NCBI RefSeq assembly: GCF_000165425.1
Contig: NW_001798996.1
Location: forward strand, 189,072 to 253,071
Direction of reading: 5' to 3'
DNA length: 64,000 bases
Origin: Paramecium tetraurelia
Lineage: Eukaryota > Ciliophora > Oligohymenophorea > Peniculida > Parameciidae
Shown here: one piece after another, positions 62,744 to 64,000 of the stretch
Numbering within the stretch: the first letter of the stretch is position 1
How the letters are laid out: each line of letters starts with the position of its first letter
The notes under the pieces: generated by a model
Seen by the model: the letters and a program-made list of their open reading frames with translations, nothing else
What the model was told of the DNA's origin: nothing
Databases searched by the model: none
Made by a program: the position numbers and the translations under genes

Positions 62744-64000
62744 ATGAGCACATTTTTTCTGATTCTTATTGCATCAGTAAGAGGGGAATGGTAAGTCTAC
62801 TATAATGGTTTTCATTAATCGAACTATCTTAATTGCGCTTCTAATACTTGCCCCTATTCATTCAAATTTAGTCAGACATAAACTAGCGCTCTGTTTTCAA
62901 ATTGTACAAATCCTATAGGAACAGCATTAATTTTAAAATCCTCCTAAATGATGGCTAGTATAAGCGAATAACTCAACACTTTGAAAGCAAACGCCATAAA
63001 CCACATTTTAAATTTAGATGTATACTTTCTTACTTAGTGGAATGGAGATTACTTGAAAATAGCGTATAAAACTTAGAACTACTAGTTTTAATTTACCACA
63101 CAGAATCCTTTATAATTTAGTTTAGGAGGCTGTAATTCAAGTTAACATGAAGTAAAGACAATTCAAATAGCATTATCAGAATTCACATCTATGAATGATT
63201 TAAAATTTAGTATCGTTAATGAATCAAACTTGGCTTTAATTAAAAATGTTCATTTATCTTATTATTTATGTCATCCTACTTGTAGAAATTGTACAGGAGA
63301 TAATTATAATTAATGCACATCATGCTTTCCAGGCGTTAGCTTAGTTGATGGTATATGTCGATGTCCCATCAGAACTATTTTAACTGGTGGGCCACCATCA
63401 GATTATAGATGTTTGAGCTTTTGTTTGTAAACATAGACAGATAGAAGAGAGAGATATTGCAAAGCTTATGAAACATAAAATCTACTTTGGCTTTCGCTTA
63501 CAACCTACAGCTACGCATAACTAATTTAGTGGAATATAATTTATGATCCTGCAAATTTAAGCAAAAATAGTAAAAAGTTGGGATAATTTTTTGGAGTTTT
63601 CAAAAATAATGAAGGAGCTTATGTGACAATTAATACAACTTAATTTTTATATCCCATGAGCTTATAACTTTAAGTTTTATTTTGTAATGCCACTCCAATC
63701 AACTCTGGAATTTCGATTTATATAAATTAAACATATTATTCTTCATTTTATTATAATGGAGCCAATTTTGAAGGAGACAATATGTATATTTTTGGTTTTA
63801 GCGGAGCAACATATACCGGATGTTAAAAAGCTACAAAGTATATTTTGTAAACAAATCTCTATGTAGAACAAGGAAATTTTAATTTTTCAATTAAAGGAAA
63901 TTTTACGTAATGATATTATTAAATATAGAAATTCTAATTCTGGATGGTACATTATTTATTGTTTCATTACAAGCGCTTAATGTCCTGCATTTTGTTTAAA
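62744..64000 (+). CDS. Secreted/membrane Cys-rich protein, 3' end beyond the right edge
   Basis: Signal peptide (MSTFFLILIASVRGEW) followed by an extracellular-type region with paired Cys, then a furin-like Cys-rich unit (CHPTCRNCTGDNYNQC, then CTSCFPGVSLVDGICRCP). A 22-nt intron (GTAATGATATTATTAAATATAG) near 63908-63929 continues the frame, which stays open to the window edge. It shares its signal peptide plus Cys-rich design with the giant gene at 50321-58915, so the two probably belong to the same large membrane-protein superfamily. Confidence 0.7.

Noticed and set aside
1-64000. CRISPR arrays, insertion sequences, operons and Shine-Dalgarno sites
   Set aside because: No such structures were seen, and the genetic code and introns show a eukaryotic nuclear genome where they are not expected.

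Overview
The window reads as macronuclear DNA of a Paramecium-type ciliate. Three things support this. In-frame TAA and TAG occur throughout clearly conserved proteins, where they must be read as glutamine, so TGA is the only stop. The DNA is very AT-rich. Genes are packed tightly and interrupted by tiny introns of about 20-30 nt (GTA...TAG), for example at 2405-2427, 3633-3652, 8890-8913, 40773-40798 and 46429-46451. I translated with the ciliate nuclear code. With only one stop codon, chance open frames of 50-100 codons are common, so short ORFs without a recognisable family are scored low.

Layout. 1-3913 (minus): a coiled-coil protein cut by the left edge, a thioredoxin-fold ER membrane protein, and an SK-type potassium channel homologue. 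4573-7579 (plus): a coiled-coil protein and a GH108-type muramidase. 7789-9083 (minus): a DoxX-like membrane protein and splicing factor SF3A2. 9152-12158 (plus): a cyclic nucleotide phosphodiesterase. 12.2-15.8 kb is a decayed stretch with a clear SEC61-alpha pseudogene. 15.8-24.6 kb: a small basic protein, Gln-rich unknowns, a 4-TM protein, an FCP/SCP-type phosphatase and a MORN-repeat protein. 25051-27883 (minus): a VIT/vWA protein. 28969-29049: a tRNA-Leu-like element. 29.8-33.9 kb: a TMEM135 homologue and a P2C-type ATPase whose catalytic motifs are all altered. 34.5-35.2 kb: two small paralogous membrane proteins. 35.9-44.5 kb (minus): a cyclic-nucleotide-binding protein, beta-COP, an acyl-CoA-binding/ankyrin protein and an LRR protein. 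44.5-47.7 kb: two small unknowns and a protein kinase. 48.5-49.9 kb: an MFS transporter. 50.3-58.9 kb: a giant Cys-rich membrane protein. 60.2-61.6 kb: a WD40 protein. 62744-end: the start of a second Cys-rich membrane protein.

The genes do not form one pathway. Several belong to the secretory and membrane system (beta-COP, SEC61 pseudogene, ER thioredoxin-like protein) or to signalling (PDE, cNMP-binding protein, kinase, SK-like channel). The most interesting observations are two membrane proteins that keep their family fold but lose the defining active residues: the P-type ATPase (phosphorylation Asp replaced by Asn, and all other hallmark motifs changed) and the SK-like channel (GYG filter lost). 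Also notable are extreme gene compaction (start codons 2 bp apart, overlapping gene ends) and gene decay of the kind expected after whole-genome duplication.
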